64,000 bases of DNA from Liquorilactobacillus oeni DSM 19972. Lineage in GTDB: Bacteria > Bacillota > Bacilli > Lactobacillales > Lactobacillaceae. The notes beneath the pieces were generated by a model. That model did no database searches. It had not been told where the DNA came from and saw only the letters and a list, made by a program, of their open reading frames with translations. A program made the translations under genes and the position numbers. The stretch spans positions 363,336 through 427,335 of the forward strand of contig NZ_AZEH01000039.1 in assembly GCF_001436275.1 (NCBI RefSeq), in the 5' to 3' direction. Positions within the stretch are counted from its first letter, which is position 1. Every line of letters begins with the position of its first letter. Shown here piece by piece: positions 62,773 through 64,000 of this stretch.

Positions 62773-62865
62773 AAAAGACTGACTATTGGAACACGTTAAC
62801 TCATACCTTTCAGGTTAAGACAGAGGGACTGAATCAAAAGTTATTTGACCCAGCCCCTCCTGCTT
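62773..62865. repeat. dispersed intergenic element before the HAD gene end
   Basis: AAGACTGACTATTGGAACACGTTAA (62775-62799) is the family arm. The hairpin CAGAGGGACTGAATCAAA..TTTGACCCAGCCCCTCCTG (62821-62861) is the terminator module. It lies between the HAD phosphatase stop (62947) and the lysozyme start (62740), and on the minus strand it should end the HAD transcript. Confidence 0.8.
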
Positions 62866-62946
62866 TTATTAACGTTAAAAATATGAAAAGTGTCACTTAA
62901 AAATATTAGTTTGGAAGATTAATGCAATTACTGCTCAAAAATACAC

Positions 62947-63774
62947 TTATTCACCAAGCGCGTACCTTTCAATTGCAAGTGCGACTCCATCATGGTTGTT
63001 ATCCGCAGTGATTTCCTGAGCACAGTCCTTCACCGCCTGAATTCCATTGCCCATAGCAACTCCCATTTCGGCGAACTTGATCATGCTTAAGTCATTACCT
63101 TCATCTCCGATTGCCATTACATTTTCGGAAGTTAACGTCAGTAATTTGCACAGTCTTTTTAAAGCGCTGGCCTTATTGATTCCCACAGCGTTGGCTTCAT
63201 AAAAATAAGGAGTGCTTCTGGTGAAATTAATCCGATCTTCTAGACTGGCAAAGTCCTGGTAGTCTTTCAATGCCTGATTCAAGACCTCAGGCTGATCGAT
63301 AAACATTGCCTTGATAATTTTTATTCCGCGCATCTCCTCAGGAGTCCGGTATGAAACGTTCAATGAGACTAAATTTGACTCGTGAATCGTAAATTCGCCG
63401 ATATCTCTATTGGCAGTGTAAATTCTGTCATTACTGATTGCATGAAAATGAAGCCCCTTTTTGCGGGACAAATATTCCAGGTCCACATAATCAATATAAG
63501 TAAGCGGATCAGAAGAAATAATCTTTCCGTTAGTCGTTTGAACTAAAGAACCGCCAAAGCTGACAACATACTGATCGTCTTGATGATCCAAGCCCAACTC
63601 GCTTAATAACGACATTACTCCTGACAACGGACGGCCAGTACAAAGAACAACCTTAATGCCTGATGCTTTGGCTTTATTAATGGCAAGTTTCACTGGTTCA
63701 GTCAGCTTTTTTTGTGAATTTAACAATGTATCATCGATATCAATAGCAACTATCTTTATTTTAATAACAGCCAC
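62947..63774 (-). CDS. HAD-superfamily Cof-type sugar-phosphate phosphatase
   Basis: 275 residues. HAD motif I is IVAIDIDDTLLNSQKKL (nucleophile and acid Asp), motif II VVLCTGRPLSGV, motif III Lys near 'YFYEANAVGINKASALKRLC', motif IV 'VMAIGDEGNDLSMIKFAEMG' then VAMGNG. The large C2B cap domain between motifs II and III makes it a Cof/YidA-like phosphatase, usually acting on sugar phosphates or flavin/pyridoxal phosphates in the cytoplasm. The start is GTG 63774; AAAGGGT lies unusually close to it, but no other in-frame start is better. Transcription probably ends at the repeat 62821-62861. Confidence 0.9.
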   Translation of the reverse strand: MAVIKIKIVAIDIDDTLLNSQKKLTEPVKLAINKAKASGIKVVLCTGRPLSGVMSLLSELGLDHQDDQYVVSFGGSLVQTTNGKIISSDPLTYIDYVDLEYLSRKKGLHFHAISNDRIYTANRDIGEFTIHESNLVSLNVSYRTPEEMRGIKIIKAMFIDQPEVLNQALKDYQDFASLEDRINFTRSTPYFYEANAVGINKASALKRLCKLLTLTSENVMAIGDEGNDLSMIKFAEMGVAMGNGIQAVKDCAQEITADNNHDGVALAIERYALGE

Positions 63775-63971
63775 ACCCTTTCATGATTAAATGAATAATC
63801 TGTTTCAAAATAACTATAGCATAACTTGTATTTTATTATTGCTTTGAACAAACGAAACATACAGTACATCTAACAGCTTTTAAAAACAAAACTTTGCGTT
63901 CAAATCTCTCTTTAGTTTTACATTTTTCCTTTTACTAAAATGATACACGATAGTTTTTTGTTTTCTTTTTG

Positions 63972-64000
63972 TTGGAAAATAAAACATTCCTCGTTATAAT
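63972..64000 (+). promoter_or_regulatory. plus-strand promoter leading out of the window
   Basis: -35 TTGGAA (63972-63977), a 17-bp spacer, and a consensus -10 TATAAT (63995-64000) at the very edge. A plus-strand gene divergent from the HAD phosphatase presumably begins just outside. Apart from this, 63775-64000 holds nothing I recognise. Confidence 0.5.

Overview
This is an AT-rich window from a low-GC Gram-positive bacterium. I read it as a chromosomal segment of a member of the Lactobacillaceae, possibly of the Liquorilactobacillus type. The reasons are an aggregation-promoting-factor C-terminus, the DUF1659/DUF2922 small-protein pair, an NADH oxidase, strong Shine-Dalgarno sites (AGGAGG) and frequent TTG starts. 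The genus is a guess. I see no tRNA, rRNA, CRISPR array, intact insertion sequence or prophage. Nearly all genes lie on the minus strand. The exceptions are a few small genes, one lipoteichoic-acid-synthase-type gene, one EAL gene and one drug exporter.

Layout. 1-3.3 kb: an ABC exporter operon with a TetR regulator (cut by the left edge) and a convincing promoter with two operator dyads. 3.4-13.1 kb: housekeeping and stress genes (DUF1801, Ndk, an RpiB-like isomerase, CorA, OsmC, a LysM/Apf protein, a peptidase S66, an MFS carrier, an AI-2E family protein and NADH oxidase). 13.3-25.1 kb: small unknown genes, YfhO, Nudix, a UMF1 transporter, an LTA-synthase-like protein and redox enzymes. 25.3-26.1 kb: an EAL protein with an apparently complete phosphodiesterase active site. 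26.5-34.2 kb: dehydrogenases, an acyltransferase, codBA and an amino-acid permease. 34.6-39.4 kb: a PgpA-type phosphatase, DUF1659/DUF2922, a membrane GGDEF protein and a DHA2 exporter. 39.6-44.8 kb: a MurNAc recovery cluster (murP, murQ, mupG and an RpiR regulator) with a promoter and a cre-like site. 46.1-52.2 kb: a ugpBAEC-like ABC importer ending in a metallophosphoesterase, preceded by three 11-bp direct repeats that look like a Pho box, plus a second RpiR protein. 52.9-61.5 kb: a Gram-positive pel exopolysaccharide operon. 61.8-63.8 kb: a GH25 lysozyme and a HAD phosphatase.

The centre of interest is the pel operon and its probable second-messenger circuit. The order is SDR epimerase, pelD, pelE, pelA-type deacetylase, pelF, pelG. 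PelD has a degenerate GGDEF domain (EKGDF) with an intact RxxD inhibitory-site motif exactly five residues upstream, so it should bind c-di-GMP without making it. The window also encodes one diguanylate cyclase (GGEEF, no I-site) and one EAL phosphodiesterase, enough for a minimal make/break/sense circuit. Two features are odd. The epimerase has lost the block that should carry the catalytic Tyr-x-x-x-Lys, apparently by a clean in-frame deletion. PelD carries an extra N-terminal SDR-like domain that also looks degenerate.

A second theme is cell-wall salvage: MurNAc-6-phosphate metabolism lies next to a glycerophosphodiester/glycerol-phosphate-type importer with its own phosphodiesterase. A third is a dispersed intergenic repeat, with about ten copies. 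It combines a terminator-like hairpin (core GGGTCAAAA..TTTTGACCC) with a second inverted repeat (GTGTTTCAATAGTC..GACTATTGGCACAC) and sits at many gene ends. All function assignments come from reading motifs; no searches were run.
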